From positions 1,287,501 to 1,351,500 of the forward strand of contig NZ_OY781460.1 of the NCBI RefSeq assembly GCF_963676855.1: DNA of 64,000 nucleotides, written 5' to 3'. Made by a program: the position numbers and the translations under genes. Numbering within the stretch: position 1 is the stretch's first letter; each line of letters opens with the position of its first letter. Source of the DNA: an uncultured Anaeromusa sp. Lineage in GTDB: Bacteria; Bacillota; Negativicutes; Anaeromusales; Anaeromusaceae. Shown piece by piece: positions 32,885 through 41,330 of this stretch. Under the pieces are notes generated by a model. The model had not been told where the DNA came from and ran no database searches. It saw only the letters and a program-made list of their open reading frames with translations.

Positions 32885-33420
32885 TGGACAAAATTTTACT
32901 GGCCGGTTTTGGGGGCCAGGGTGTTATGTTTGTCGGCAAGATTCTGGCATATGCGGGTATGCTGGACGAGCAGGAGATCTGCTGGATCCCTTCGTATGGC
33001 CCGGAAATGCGCGGCGGTACGGCTAACTGTTCGGTCATTGTTTCTTCAGATGAGATTCATTCGCCAGTGATTGAGCAAGCCGATGCGGGCATTGTTCTTA
33101 ACCAGCCTTCCTATGAAGCGTTTTTAGGGCGTATCCGTCCCGGAGGCGCGTTGGTGGTCAATTCATCCATTATCGATACTTCCGGCAAACGTAGAGATGA
33201 TATCGAACTAATTGAGGTGCCTGCGACCGATTTAGCTCACGATCTGGGGCGGCCGGCGCTGGCGAACATGGTCTGTCTGGGAGCGCTACTGTCTCGGCTG
33301 CAGCTAGTGGATGAAGCGTCAGTGTCTAAAGCGGTCCAGGCTGTGGTAGGCAAGAAAAAGCCAGAGATGTTTGACCTTAACATGAAAGCGGTCCAACAAG
33401 GTCTTGCTGGCGTACATTGA
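32881..33420 (+). CDS. vorC: 2-oxoacid:ferredoxin oxidoreductase gamma subunit
   Basis: 179 residues of the POR/KOR gamma domain: LLAGFGGQGVMFVGKILAYAGM, SYGPEMRGGTANCSVIVS and GRPALANMVCLGALL. It holds the CoA-binding region of the complex. Start overlaps the previous stop (ATGATG with TGA). It is the last gene of buk-ptb-vorDBAC; no terminator is seen right after it. Confidence 0.94.
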   Translation: MMDKILLAGFGGQGVMFVGKILAYAGMLDEQEICWIPSYGPEMRGGTANCSVIVSSDEIHSPVIEQADAGIVLNQPSYEAFLGRIRPGGALVVNSSIIDTSGKRRDDIELIEVPATDLAHDLGRPALANMVCLGALLSRLQLVDEASVSKAVQAVVGKKKPEMFDLNMKAVQQGLAGVH

Positions 33421-33712
33421 GAAATAGAAACGAACAGGAGTCTCGCTGAGAACCGGAAGGCTCGCATGAGGATTGCGGGATGCGAAGTTTTAACGAAAAA
33501 GAGCAGGACATGCGAGAAGCGGAAACGGAAATTCGGATAGGGAGCCAATGATTTAATGAATGCTCCGGCAGGGCGAGATGGTTTTTTGCCAGGCGAGGAA
33601 GAAAATGCAGGAATAGCAGCGTTCTGCCGAGGCTTTCTGACAAAGTCGGGTGGAAAAAAATCCGTTCTGCCGGAGTGATGAATAAATCATTGGCTCCTAA
33701 AAAAGGAATAAA
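33421..33712. other. Non-coding stretch with two repeat families
   Basis: After vorC: a diverged copy of the AACAAGAGTCGCGGGAGA family at 33433-33475, then structured repeat copy B (33541-33697), then the terminator. No gene is seen. Confidence 0.6.
33541..33697 (-). repeat. Dispersed structured repeat, copy B
   Basis: The best-bounded copy, 157 bp. The left arm 33541-33571 (GGAGCCAATGATTTA... CTCCGGCAG) pairs with the right arm 33667-33697 (CTGCCGGAG ... TAAATCATTGGCTCC) at about 24 of 31 positions. In minus orientation the core reads TTTGTCAGAAAGCCTCGGCAG (33623-33643) and then TTTTCTTCCTCGCCTGGC. The core matches copies A, C and D; the arms do not. Confidence 0.75.
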
Positions 33713-33742
33713 AAAAAGCTCCTGCATAAGCAGGAGCTTTTT
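33713..33742. terminator. Bidirectional intrinsic terminator
   Basis: AAAAAGCTCCTG and CAGGAGCTTTTT around CATAAG, with A8 on the left and T5 on the right. It ends the zinc-ribbon gene (minus) and can stop read-through from the vor operon (plus). Confidence 0.9.
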
Positions 33743-33750
33743 GATTGCTC

Positions 33751-34053
33751 TTAGTAGCGGGGGTTGTTTTTCTGGAAGCAGTCGCGGCAATAAACCGGAC
33801 GGTCATTGCTCGGACGGAAAGGAACTTGGGTTTCTACGCCACAAGACGCGCAAGTTACGTCGAACATTTCGCGCTGTTGACGAGCACCGCCGCCGAAACC
33901 ACCACGGTTGTTCTGCTGTTTGCGAGCAGCGCGGCATTCGGGGCAACGGCCTGGCTCATTGGTGAACCCTTTTTGAGCATAAAATTCTTGCTCGGATGCG
34001 GTGAATACGAACTCTACGCCGCAATCGCGGCAAGTCAGGTTTTTGTCTTCCAT
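33751..34053 (-). CDS. Small zinc-ribbon protein
   Basis: 100 residues from ATG 34053 (GAGGAGGT 9 nt upstream). Three CxxC pairs are seen: CRDC near residue 8, CPEC near 36, CASC and CRDC in the C-terminal half, separated by a Gly/Gln/Asn-rich linker (NNRGGFGGGARQQRE). The N-terminal half FVFTASEQEFYAQKGF-NEPGRC matches the probable zinc-ribbon (zf-trcl) type proteins common in Bacillota. Likely binds zinc; the function is unknown. It is monocistronic. Confidence 0.88.
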   Translation of the reverse strand: MEDKNLTCRDCGVEFVFTASEQEFYAQKGFTNEPGRCPECRAARKQQNNRGGFGGGARQQREMFDVTCASCGVETQVPFRPSNDRPVYCRDCFQKNNPRY

Positions 34054-34257
34054 TTGTGAAGACCTCCTCAAATCAATTACCCTAATAGTTAGCAAATCAA
34101 TCATTAAGCTTCTCGATTTGAAAGAGGCCATGACGTTTTAACGATCTATTAGTGGGCTACTTAAATATACTATGAGGGAGGAAAAATGTAAAGAATATTT
34201 TTGAAAGAAATGAGGATAATTTTTGATCCTTGCGAAGCAGGTTTGCTTTAAATGCGT

Positions 34258-35055
34258 TTAAGGCAGTATTTCCGGGGCCTTTTCGGTATGACCCAAAATT
34301 TTAGATAAGAGAGCGGTGCGTTCTAATAAGGGCGCGACAATGTTGTTTTCAATGTGCTCGCGTGAAAAACGGGTCGATAAGCCGGAGATACTAATGGCGG
34401 CTACTGCGGTTCCGTTTTGGTCGAAAATCGGCGCGCCGACACAGCGTCCGTCTAGTTCGCTCTCGCGGTCGTCCAGGGCGTAGCCACAGCGACGCACTTG
34501 AGCCATTTCTTGCAAATAGGACTCTGGCGTAGTTAAAGTGTAAGCCGTGCGTCGTTCCATATCGTGCGTTTCCAAAATCTCTTTGATTTTTACATCGGGA
34601 TAATGGATGAGCAGTGCTTTACCTAGGGCGGTGCAGTGCACAGAATTGGTCGAGCCTAGCTTGGCTACCAGGCGCAGGGCGTGAGGGCTTTCTACGGTGT
34701 CGATATACAACACTCGTTGTTGATCCAAAATGGCGAGATGCACTGTTTCTTTACTTAGTTCGTTCAGATATTCCAAATGTTTGCGGGCTAGCCGCTTGAT
34801 TTCAAAGTCGCGCTCCGCCCAGCGACTGAGCGTGAGAAATTGCGTGCCCAGGCGGTAGTGACCGTTGCTGTCGCAGGAGACGTATTTGCGGTCTTCCAGA
34901 TTACGCAGCAGCCGGTACACGGTGGGTTTGGGCAGCTCTGTTTTTTCCGTTAGTTGTCGCAAGGTAATCGGCGTAGGATGGTTGCCCACGGTTTCTAATA
35001 TTGTCAAAGCGCGGTGCAGAGATTGCACGGATAAGCTTCCGCCGCTTGTTGCCAT
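34258..35055 (-). CDS. IclR-family regulator (KdgR-type)
   Basis: 265 residues with an N-terminal winged helix (LHRALTILETVGNHPTPITLRQL, then LPKPTVYRLLRNLED) and an effector domain (SVHCTALGKALL, GRCVGAPIFDQNGTAVAAISISG). Divergent from kduI, so it probably represses the ketodeoxygluconate genes, as KdgR does in enterobacteria. GAGGTG precedes ATG 35055, and that region is covered by the palindrome TTTCACCTCGTGAAA, suggesting autoregulation. Confidence 0.92.
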   Translation of the reverse strand: MATSGGSLSVQSLHRALTILETVGNHPTPITLRQLTEKTELPKPTVYRLLRNLEDRKYVSCDSNGHYRLGTQFLTLSRWAERDFEIKRLARKHLEYLNELSKETVHLAILDQQRVLYIDTVESPHALRLVAKLGSTNSVHCTALGKALLIHYPDVKIKEILETHDMERRTAYTLTTPESYLQEMAQVRRCGYALDDRESELDGRCVGAPIFDQNGTAVAAISISGLSTRFSREHIENNIVAPLLERTALLSKILGHTEKAPEILP

Positions 35056-35059
35056 AGTG

Positions 35060-35074
35060 TTTCACCTCGTGAAA
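35060..35074. promoter_or_regulatory. Palindromic operator over the IclR ribosome-binding site
   Basis: TTTCAC-CTC-GTGAAA is a perfect 6-bp-arm palindrome overlapping the Shine-Dalgarno of the IclR gene. KdgR-type operators also consist of TTTCA/TGAAA half-sites. Confidence 0.5.
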
Positions 35075-35254
35075 TTATCATTCTATAGTTCACATGCTAA
35101 AACAAATTTGCTAAAAAAGCAAATCGTAAAAAATGGCGCATAGACGCGGAAAAGCAAGGCTGATAATGGGGGCGGGTACGCATAAGGTTATACAAGTATA
35201 GTGGAACAACCGTCTCACTATGTGAAAAATAATTGATAAATAGACAAAATATTA

Positions 35255-35314
35255 TTGTCAGAGCATTTTTTGAGCAGTATAATGACCTTGAAAAATGATA
35301 CTATAATTCGTATC
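35255..35314 (+). promoter_or_regulatory. kduI promoter with downstream inverted repeat
   Basis: TTGTCA (35255-35260), 17-bp spacer, TATAAT (35278-35283). Downstream, GATAC (35297-35301) and GTATC (35310-35314) form an inverted repeat over the likely transcript start, placed for repression. Confidence 0.65.
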
Positions 35315-35340
35315 GTGAGACAAAAAGGAGGAAATAGAGA

Positions 35341-36168
35341 ATGGAAGTACGTTATAGCGGGCATCCAGAGGATGTGAAACGGTACACAACGGAAGAATTG
35401 CGGCAAGAGTTCCTGATTCAAGAGTTGTTTCAGGTTAATGTCTGCAAGATGGTCTACAGTCATGTGGATCGTATGATTACCGGCGGTGTTATTCCTGTGG
35501 CTCCTCAGAAATTGGAAGCAGGGAAAGGCTTAGGCGTGGATTATTTCCTGGAGCGTCGTGAATTGGGCGTTATTAACATTGGTGGTGCGGGCAAGGTGAC
35601 GGTAGACGGTACAGAGTATGCTTTGCAGTTTACGGATGGCCTGTATGTAGGCATGGGCGCTAAGGATGTAATTTTTACCAGCGACGATGCGAAAAATCCT
35701 GCTAAATTCTACTTCACCAGCAGTCCGGCGCATAAAACGTATCCGACTGTCAAAATCGAGCGTAAAGACATTGTGCCGAATCATTTGGGCAGCTTGACGA
35801 ACTCGAATGATCGTAACATCTACAAATACATTCATCCTCAAGGAGTGCAAAGTTGCCAGTTGGTTATGGGCATGACCGCTTTGGAGCCGGGCAGTATGTG
35901 GAACAGCATGCCTTGTCACACCCATGAACGGCGTATGGAAGTGTATCTGTACTTTAAGGTGCCGGAAGATGCCGTGGTTTTCCACTTCATGGGAGAGCCT
36001 ACGGAAACACGCCATGTAGTGATGCATAATGAAGAAGCGATTATTTCGCCGAGCTGGTCCATCCACTCTGGCGTCGCCACCCATAATTACACCTTCATTT
36101 GGGCCATGGCTGGAGAAAACCAGACTTTTGATGACATGGACGGCGTAGCCATGCAAGACATCCGCTAA
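35341..36168 (+). CDS. kduI: 5-dehydro-4-deoxy-D-glucuronate isomerase
   Basis: 275 residues, full length for KduI, a cupin-fold zinc enzyme: YSGHPEDVKRYTTEELR start, HVDRMITGG, PCHTHERRMEVYLYF with metal ligands and SWSIHSGVATHNYTFIW. It isomerises the product of unsaturated uronic acids (from pectin or glycosaminoglycans) to DKII for KduD. AAGGAGG precedes the ATG. First gene of kduI-kduD. Confidence 0.97.
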   Translation: MEVRYSGHPEDVKRYTTEELRQEFLIQELFQVNVCKMVYSHVDRMITGGVIPVAPQKLEAGKGLGVDYFLERRELGVINIGGAGKVTVDGTEYALQFTDGLYVGMGAKDVIFTSDDAKNPAKFYFTSSPAHKTYPTVKIERKDIVPNHLGSLTNSNDRNIYKYIHPQGVQSCQLVMGMTALEPGSMWNSMPCHTHERRMEVYLYFKVPEDAVVFHFMGEPTETRHVVMHNEEAIISPSWSIHSGVATHNYTFIWAMAGENQTFDDMDGVAMQDIR

Positions 36169-36191
36169 GGAATTGAAGAGGAGAGAAAAGA

Positions 36192-36947
36192 ATGAGCATG
36201 TTTGATTTACAGGGAAAAGTAGCTATTGTTACCGGTGCGGTAACCGGTTTGGGACAGGGAATGGCCGTAGGTTTGGCACAGGCTGGTGCGGATATTGTCA
36301 GCGTAGGCATTGGCGATCACAGTGAAACCGAAAGCAAGGTAAAAGCGTTAGGCCGTCGTTTCTTAGGGATTGACGCTAACTTGATGAGCATTGAGCCGAT
36401 TCAGGGCGTAGTGGATAAAGTGGTGGAAACTTTTGGTAAAGTCGATATTTTGGTGAACAATGCCGGTATTATCCGCCGCGCAGACGCTGTGGATTTCACC
36501 GAAAAAGATTGGGACGACGTCATGAACATCAATATCAAGACCGTCTTCTTTTTCTCTCAGGCTGTAGCAAAACAGATGATTAAACAAGGTCATGGCGGAA
36601 AGATCATCAGCGTCGCTTCGATGCTTTCTTTCCAAGGCGGCATCCGCGTTCCGTCCTATACTGCCAGCAAAAGCGGCGTAATGGGCGTAACTCGCTTGAT
36701 GGCCAACGAATGGGCCAAGCACAATATCAACGTGAACGCCATTGCTCCTGGTTACATGGCTACGGCTAACACCACGGCGCTGCGGGCTGACGAAGCGCGC
36801 AATGCGGAAATCGTCGGACGTATTCCGGCAGGACGTTGGGGCACGCCGGAAGATCTTGCTGGCCCGGTGGTATTCCTGGCTTCAGAAGCATCGGACTATG
36901 TAAGCGGCTATACCGTAGCGGTTGACGGTGGCTGGCTGGCACGGTAA
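36192..36947 (+). CDS. kduD: 2-dehydro-3-deoxy-D-gluconate 5-dehydrogenase
   Basis: 251-residue short-chain dehydrogenase: TGxxxGLGQG nucleotide motif (VTGAVTGLGQGMA), NNAG, catalytic Ser in SVASMLSFQGG and YTASKSG (Tyr-xxx-Lys). KduD reduces DKII to 2-keto-3-deoxygluconate. It lies 23 bp after kduI and ends at a terminator. Confidence 0.95.
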   Translation: MSMFDLQGKVAIVTGAVTGLGQGMAVGLAQAGADIVSVGIGDHSETESKVKALGRRFLGIDANLMSIEPIQGVVDKVVETFGKVDILVNNAGIIRRADAVDFTEKDWDDVMNINIKTVFFFSQAVAKQMIKQGHGGKIISVASMLSFQGGIRVPSYTASKSGVMGVTRLMANEWAKHNINVNAIAPGYMATANTTALRADEARNAEIVGRIPAGRWGTPEDLAGPVVFLASEASDYVSGYTVAVDGGWLAR

Positions 36948-36956
36948 AACCTAAGT

Positions 36957-36982
36957 AAAAAAGCCGCGTAAGCGGCTTTTTT
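36957..36982 (+). terminator. Intrinsic terminator after kduD
   Basis: AAAAAAGCCGC-GTAA-GCGGCTTTTTT, immediately after the kduD stop. Confidence 0.9.
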
Positions 36983-37069
36983 ACTGCCTGCGGAATGTTC
37001 GTACTGCTTCATATTTATTTTGGCGAGAGTTGTGAATGATCAATGGCTTTTTATAAAGGGGGAGAGTAC

Positions 37070-37825
37070 ATGCAAAGAAAACTAGTTGTTAACTTACTGG
37101 TTTATGCCGGCTTGGTCAAAGAAGGAGTTAAACAGGCCGAGCTGCTGCCGCGTGTTGCCAGCGCGCAGGCCCAGGTTGCTGAAGTGCGCCGCGAGTGGAT
37201 TCTGAATCTGCCGGAAGAGCTGCCTGCGTTGGCTCAAGGGGCTAAAGAAAATGGGCTGGAATTGTTTTATTCGATTCCGTTGCCGCTTTTTGCAGTGGGA
37301 CGCCTAGACGAAGCACTATTGCGCAACGTTTACGCTGAAGCGCGGCAGATGGGAGCGACACGGATCAAGTTTGCCGTAGGCAATTTTGCGGCGGCAGCGG
37401 CAGAGGAACTGCCCAAATTAGCCGTTTTGGCTAAGGAAAACAAAGATATTTTGCTGACCATAGAGGGAGACCAGTCGGAAGCCAATGGCCGTCTCGAAGT
37501 GCTCCTGGGACTGTTGGAAGCCTGCCGAGATTGCGACGCCCCTGTCTATGCGACCTATGACGTAGGAAATTTTGTCTGGGTGGGCCAGGAACCGCTGTAT
37601 AATGCAGTTAAGCTGGCGCCGTTTGTTCGCTATATTCATCTGAAAGATGTGGCGATGACGTCGGCGGGACCTCAGGTACGAGAACTGGATGCCGGCAGCA
37701 TTGACTGGAGAAGCGCTTTAGAATTGTTGCCGCAAGACGTACCGGTAGCGTTGGAATTCCCTTGTGAGGAGCCTGTCGATGAGAGGATAGCGGCTATGCT
37801 CAAAAAAGTGAAAAATTTATCATAA
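37070..37825 (+). CDS. Sugar phosphate isomerase/epimerase, TIM-barrel (AP endonuclease 2 fold)
   Basis: 251 residues from ATG 37070 (AAGGGGGAG 5 nt upstream). Xylose-isomerase-like TIM-barrel features: ELFYSIPLPLF, TIEGDQ, ATYDVGNFVWVGQEP and YIHLKDVAM with metal-ligand positions, ALEFPCEEP at the end. It probably isomerises or epimerises a sugar acid of this pathway. The exact reaction cannot be assigned. Separated from kduD by a terminator and from kdgT by a 210-bp operator region. Confidence 0.8.
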   Translation: MQRKLVVNLLVYAGLVKEGVKQAELLPRVASAQAQVAEVRREWILNLPEELPALAQGAKENGLELFYSIPLPLFAVGRLDEALLRNVYAEARQMGATRIKFAVGNFAAAAAEELPKLAVLAKENKDILLTIEGDQSEANGRLEVLLGLLEACRDCDAPVYATYDVGNFVWVGQEPLYNAVKLAPFVRYIHLKDVAMTSAGPQVRELDAGSIDWRSALELLPQDVPVALEFPCEEPVDERIAAMLKKVKNLS

Positions 37826-37876
37826 AACTATTAGACAAATTTGAATTTATCGATTAAAATAGGGATATAAATTTAA

Positions 37877-37888
37877 GAAACCGGTTTC
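37877..37888. promoter_or_regulatory. LacI-type palindromic operator upstream of kdgT
   Basis: GAAACCGGTTTC is a perfect 12-bp palindrome with the central CG typical of LacI-family sites. The LacI-type regulator encoded at 40.2 kb is the obvious candidate. Confidence 0.65.
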
Positions 37889-37966
37889 GTAGGTGCGTTT
37901 ATTTTAGTAGAAAGGAGTATTTAAAGACCAAAGCAGCAATCGTTTTTATTTTTTTACCTTGCAAAC

Positions 37967-37992
37967 CGGTACACTAAAACGGTACACTAAAG
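37967..37992 (+). repeat. Tandem 13-bp direct repeat before kdgT
   Basis: CGGTACACTAAAA then CGGTACACTAAAG, directly adjoining, about 45 bp before the start. The first follows GCAAACC, so that AAACCGGT recalls the upstream operator half-site. Confidence 0.55.
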
Positions 37993-38037
37993 AGGTCCTT
38001 TTTGGCAGAGAGATGAGTTAAGAAAGGATGAAATCTT

Positions 38038-39021
38038 ATGAAAATCAAACAAGCGGTTGATCGAATTCCTGGTGGACTGATGTTGGTACCTTTGTTCTTG
38101 GGGGCGTTATGCCATACGTTCTTTCCGGGAGCCGGAAAGTATTTTGGTTCTTTTACCAATGGCTTGATTACCGGTACGGTGCCGATTTTGGCAGTTTGGT
38201 TCTTTTGCATGGGTGCGGGCATTGACGTGCGAGCCACCGGTACGGTGCTACGCAAATCGGGTACCTTGGTTTTGACGAAAATTGCTGTCGCTTGGGTTGT
38301 GGCGATGATTGCAGTGAACATGCTGCCGGTAGAAGGCATTACGAAAGGCTTTTTTGCTGGGCTTTCTACACTGGCGCTGGTAGCGGCCATGGATATGACC
38401 AACGGCGGTTTGTATGCGGCGCTGATGAAACAGTACGGCAGCGACGATGAAGCGGGCGCTTTCGTGTTGATGTCCATTGAATCGGGTCCGCTGGTTTCGA
38501 TGATTATTCTGGGCAGTTCAGGCGCAGCTAGCTTTGAGCCGCAGTTGTTTGTTGGCGCAGTATTGCCATTCTTAGTCGGCTTTATCTTGGGGAATTTAGA
38601 TACGGAACTGCGTGAATTCTTTGGTCAGGCAACGCAGACGATGATTCCTTTCTTTGCCTTTGCCTTGGGCAACACGATTGACCTCTTTGTTATTGGCAAA
38701 ACCGGCTTCTTGGGCCTAGGTCTTGGCGTAGTAGTTATTATTATTACTGGTATTCCACTTATCTTGGCAGATAAATTTATCGGTGGCGGCAACGGCACAG
38801 CCGGCATTGCTGCATCCAGCACCGCTGGGGCGGCCGTGTCTAATCCTGTGATTATCGCTACGATGAAGCCGGAATTTGCGGCAATAGCTCCGGCTGCAAC
38901 GGCGTTGGTGGCAACTTCGGTTATTGTCACCTCTGTGCTGGTGCCGATGTTGACGGCGTGGTGGAGCAAGCGTTCTGCTTCTGGCAGTGAAGGTAACGGC
39001 TCTTTAGCTAAAGGAGCTTAG
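38038..39021 (+). CDS. kdgT: 2-keto-3-deoxygluconate permease
   Basis: 327-residue KdgT-type symporter with about ten helices: [24 protein letters not shown] start, the [20 protein letters not shown] segment and [22 protein letters not shown] near the end. It imports KDG with protons. First gene of kdgT-kdgK, preceded by the LacI-type operator and tandem repeats. RBS AGAAAGGATG-type upstream. Confidence 0.95.
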   Translation: MKIKQAVDRIPGGLMLVPLFLGALCHTFFPGAGKYFGSFTNGLITGTVPILAVWFFCMGAGIDVRATGTVLRKSGTLVLTKIAVAWVVAMIAVNMLPVEGITKGFFAGLSTLALVAAMDMTNGGLYAALMKQYGSDDEAGAFVLMSIESGPLVSMIILGSSGAASFEPQLFVGAVLPFLVGFILGNLDTELREFFGQATQTMIPFFAFALGNTIDLFVIGKTGFLGLGLGVVVIIITGIPLILADKFIGGGNGTAGIAASSTAGAAVSNPVIIATMKPEFAAIAPAATALVATSVIVTSVLVPMLTAWWSKRSASGSEGNGSLAKGA

Positions 39022-39055
39022 ATAAGAGCGGATTCCGGGGTATGGGGGTAAAACA

Positions 39056-40027
39056 ATGAGCAATATTTTGACCGTTGGCGAGGCTATGGCCTTGTTTGTA
39101 TCAGAAAAAACAGGGTCTTTGGATGTGGCGGAACGGTTCAGCCGTTTTGTTGCTGGGGCGGAAGTCAATTTTTCCATTGGCATGACGCGCTTGGGGCATA
39201 CGGTAACATACTTGAGTCAGGCAGGGGAAGATCCGTTTGGTCGCGGCATCGTGCATTTTTTGAAGGACAACGGTGTAGACACCAGTTTGATCCGACTGCT
39301 TCCTGGCGAATTTACCGGTATGCAGTGGAAAGAAAAAGTGACTGCAGGTGATCCAGAAGTTTACTCCCTGCGGAGAGGTTCGGCCGCCTCTAAAATGGAT
39401 GCGTCCTTAGTACAGACTGTGCAGTGGGCAAAATACAACCACATGCATTTAACCGGCATTCCGCCAGCGTTGTCCGCAGGCTGTCGTGAATTGCTTGGCG
39501 CTCTTTTACAAGAGGGTAAGAAACAAGGCGTTTCCATTTCGTATGATCCGAATTTGCGCCCAGGACTGTGGCCGGATAAGGCGGAAATGGTGAGGGTCAT
39601 CAACGAACTGTCCTTCCAGGCGGATATCGTTTTCCCAGGCATTTCCGAAGCGCGGCAATTGACTGGTCAGGAAACGCCTGAAGCCATGGCGGCGTTTTAT
39701 CATCGCCAAGGAGTGCCGAAGGTGGTCATTAAATTGGGCACCAAAGGAGCGTATGCTAGCTTTGACGGGGAAGCGGCGTTTTATATGCCGGCCTTTCCGG
39801 TGGCAAAGGTGGTGGATACGGTCGGCGCTGGAGACGGCTTTGCTGTCGGTGTTGTCAGCGGCCTGCTGGAAGGTCTTGCTCCGCAGGAAGCAGTACGGCG
39901 CGGCGCGGCCATTGGCGCTTTGGCGGTCATGTCGCCTGGCGATAATGACGGCTTGCCGGATAAAGATGGATTAGCTTCTTACATGGAGCAAGCATCTCGG
40001 CAGTTTGCGGCGGCTACCGGCGACTGA
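39056..40027 (+). CDS. kdgK: 2-dehydro-3-deoxygluconokinase
   Basis: 323-residue PfkB-family kinase: GEAMALFVSEK start, GAEVNFSIGMTRLGHTVTYL, and the PfkB C-terminal signature VVDTVGAGDGFAVGV with the catalytic Asp. It phosphorylates KDG to KDPG. Downstream of kdgT by 34 bp in the same operon; ends at the 40032-40066 terminator. Confidence 0.95.
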   Translation: MSNILTVGEAMALFVSEKTGSLDVAERFSRFVAGAEVNFSIGMTRLGHTVTYLSQAGEDPFGRGIVHFLKDNGVDTSLIRLLPGEFTGMQWKEKVTAGDPEVYSLRRGSAASKMDASLVQTVQWAKYNHMHLTGIPPALSAGCRELLGALLQEGKKQGVSISYDPNLRPGLWPDKAEMVRVINELSFQADIVFPGISEARQLTGQETPEAMAAFYHRQGVPKVVIKLGTKGAYASFDGEAAFYMPAFPVAKVVDTVGAGDGFAVGVVSGLLEGLAPQEAVRRGAAIGALAVMSPGDNDGLPDKDGLASYMEQASRQFAAATGD

Positions 40028-40031
40028 AGAG

Positions 40032-40066
40032 AAGGGGACTCCCGGCGGGGCGTCTCCTTTTTCTTT
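40032..40066 (+). terminator. Intrinsic terminator after kdgK
   Basis: AAGGGGACTCCC-GGCG-GGGCGTCTCCTTTTT with further T residues. Confidence 0.85.
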
Positions 40067-40171
40067 CCTATTATATAGGCTAAACGAATCATGGCTCTCT
40101 AGACAGTCCCTAAACACATGCGGTAAAATGAAAAAATATAGTATTATGTAATAGCTGAATTTTACTAAAGG

Positions 40172-40188
40172 ACTGCTGTTGCAGCAGT
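40172..40188. promoter_or_regulatory. Palindrome upstream of the LacI gene
   Basis: ACTGCTG-TTG-CAGCAGT lies 25 bp before the start codon of the LacI-type regulator. It may be an autoregulatory site or an RNA hairpin near the ribosome-binding site. Confidence 0.4.
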
Positions 40189-40213
40189 TTCCTAAAGATG
40201 GGTTGAGGGAGTC

Positions 40214-41257
40214 ATGATGGAGAAAGAAAAAGCAAACGACAAGGTGCGCGCGAATGTGACCATTGCGGATGTAGCGCTGCGAGCCGGTTGTTCCAAAACA
40301 ACTATATCAAGGTACTTGAACGGCAAGTTTGAGTTTATGTCGGCGGAATCGAAGGATCGCATTGCGGCGGTGATTGAAGAAATGAATTATCGTCCGAACA
40401 ATTTGGCGCGCAGTCTTAAATCTAGCCGCAGTCGCTTGATTGGCGTAATCATGGCGGATATTAGCAATCCTTTTTCTTCTATTTTAGTTAAGGGCATTGG
40501 CGATGCCTGCGCAGCGGCGGGTTATCATGTGATGATTGCGAACATGGATAATGATCCGGCGCGGGAAAAGGAATATATTTTGTCCATGCTGGATCAGCAG
40601 GTGGATGGCTTGATTTTAAACACTACTTGCAGCAATAACGAATTTTTACAGGAAATGGCGGATCGTCGCGTGCCGATGGTTTTAGTGGATCGGGCGATTG
40701 AACCGGTTATTTTTGATGTTGTTAAGACCAACGATTTTCAGGCTACCTTAGATTTATTGGCGTATGTAACAGAGCATGGCTTTAGCAAAGTGGGCTTTTT
40801 CTCGCAGCCGGTGGGCAATATCGGTCCGCGTTTAATCCGGCGCAAGGCATATCGCCAAATGTGCGACGGGATCTGGAAACAAGCCCCGCAGGAATATGCC
40901 GTGGAAATTGCACAGCCGCAAGCGGTCAAGGAGCAGGTGCTTGATTTTCTGCAGCGTAATGGAGAAGAGAAAAAGTTTATTTTTACCGCTAATGGCGTGG
41001 CTATGCTTAGTTTGTTGCACGCGATAAACGAGTTGGGACTGCGTATTCCGCAAGATGTCGGTATAGGAGGCTTTGACGACTGGTCTTGGGCCAGCTTGGT
41101 GGGGCCGGGCATTACGACGATTGCACAGCCCTCGTATGATGTAGGCGTGAAGAGTGTGGAACGGTTGCTTGGTCGCATCCAGCGCGGCAGCAAGGTGAAA
41201 CCGAAAATTTTTGAATTACCAAACAAGCTGATTTTGAGGGGCTCTTCACAGTTGTAG
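40214..41257 (+). CDS. LacI-family transcriptional regulator of KDG genes
   Basis: 347 residues: N-terminal HTH and hinge (VTIADVALRAGCSKTTISRYLNG, then NYRPNNLARSLKS) and a periplasmic-binding-like effector domain (RLIGVIMADISNPF, GIGGFDDWSWASLVGPGITTI). It probably senses KDG or KDPG and binds GAAACCGGTTTC-like sites. GAGGGAG precedes ATG 40214. Its gene lies between kdgK and eda. Confidence 0.93.
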   Translation: MMEKEKANDKVRANVTIADVALRAGCSKTTISRYLNGKFEFMSAESKDRIAAVIEEMNYRPNNLARSLKSSRSRLIGVIMADISNPFSSILVKGIGDACAAAGYHVMIANMDNDPAREKEYILSMLDQQVDGLILNTTCSNNEFLQEMADRRVPMVLVDRAIEPVIFDVVKTNDFQATLDLLAYVTEHGFSKVGFFSQPVGNIGPRLIRRKAYRQMCDGIWKQAPQEYAVEIAQPQAVKEQVLDFLQRNGEEKKFIFTANGVAMLSLLHAINELGLRIPQDVGIGGFDDWSWASLVGPGITTIAQPSYDVGVKSVERLLGRIQRGSKVKPKIFELPNKLILRGSSQL

Positions 41258-41330
41258 CAGCCTCCTTTCCTTTTAGCTTAGAAAACGATATACGGAATCG
41301 GTAGATGAATTGAAATGAGGTAGAATAGAT

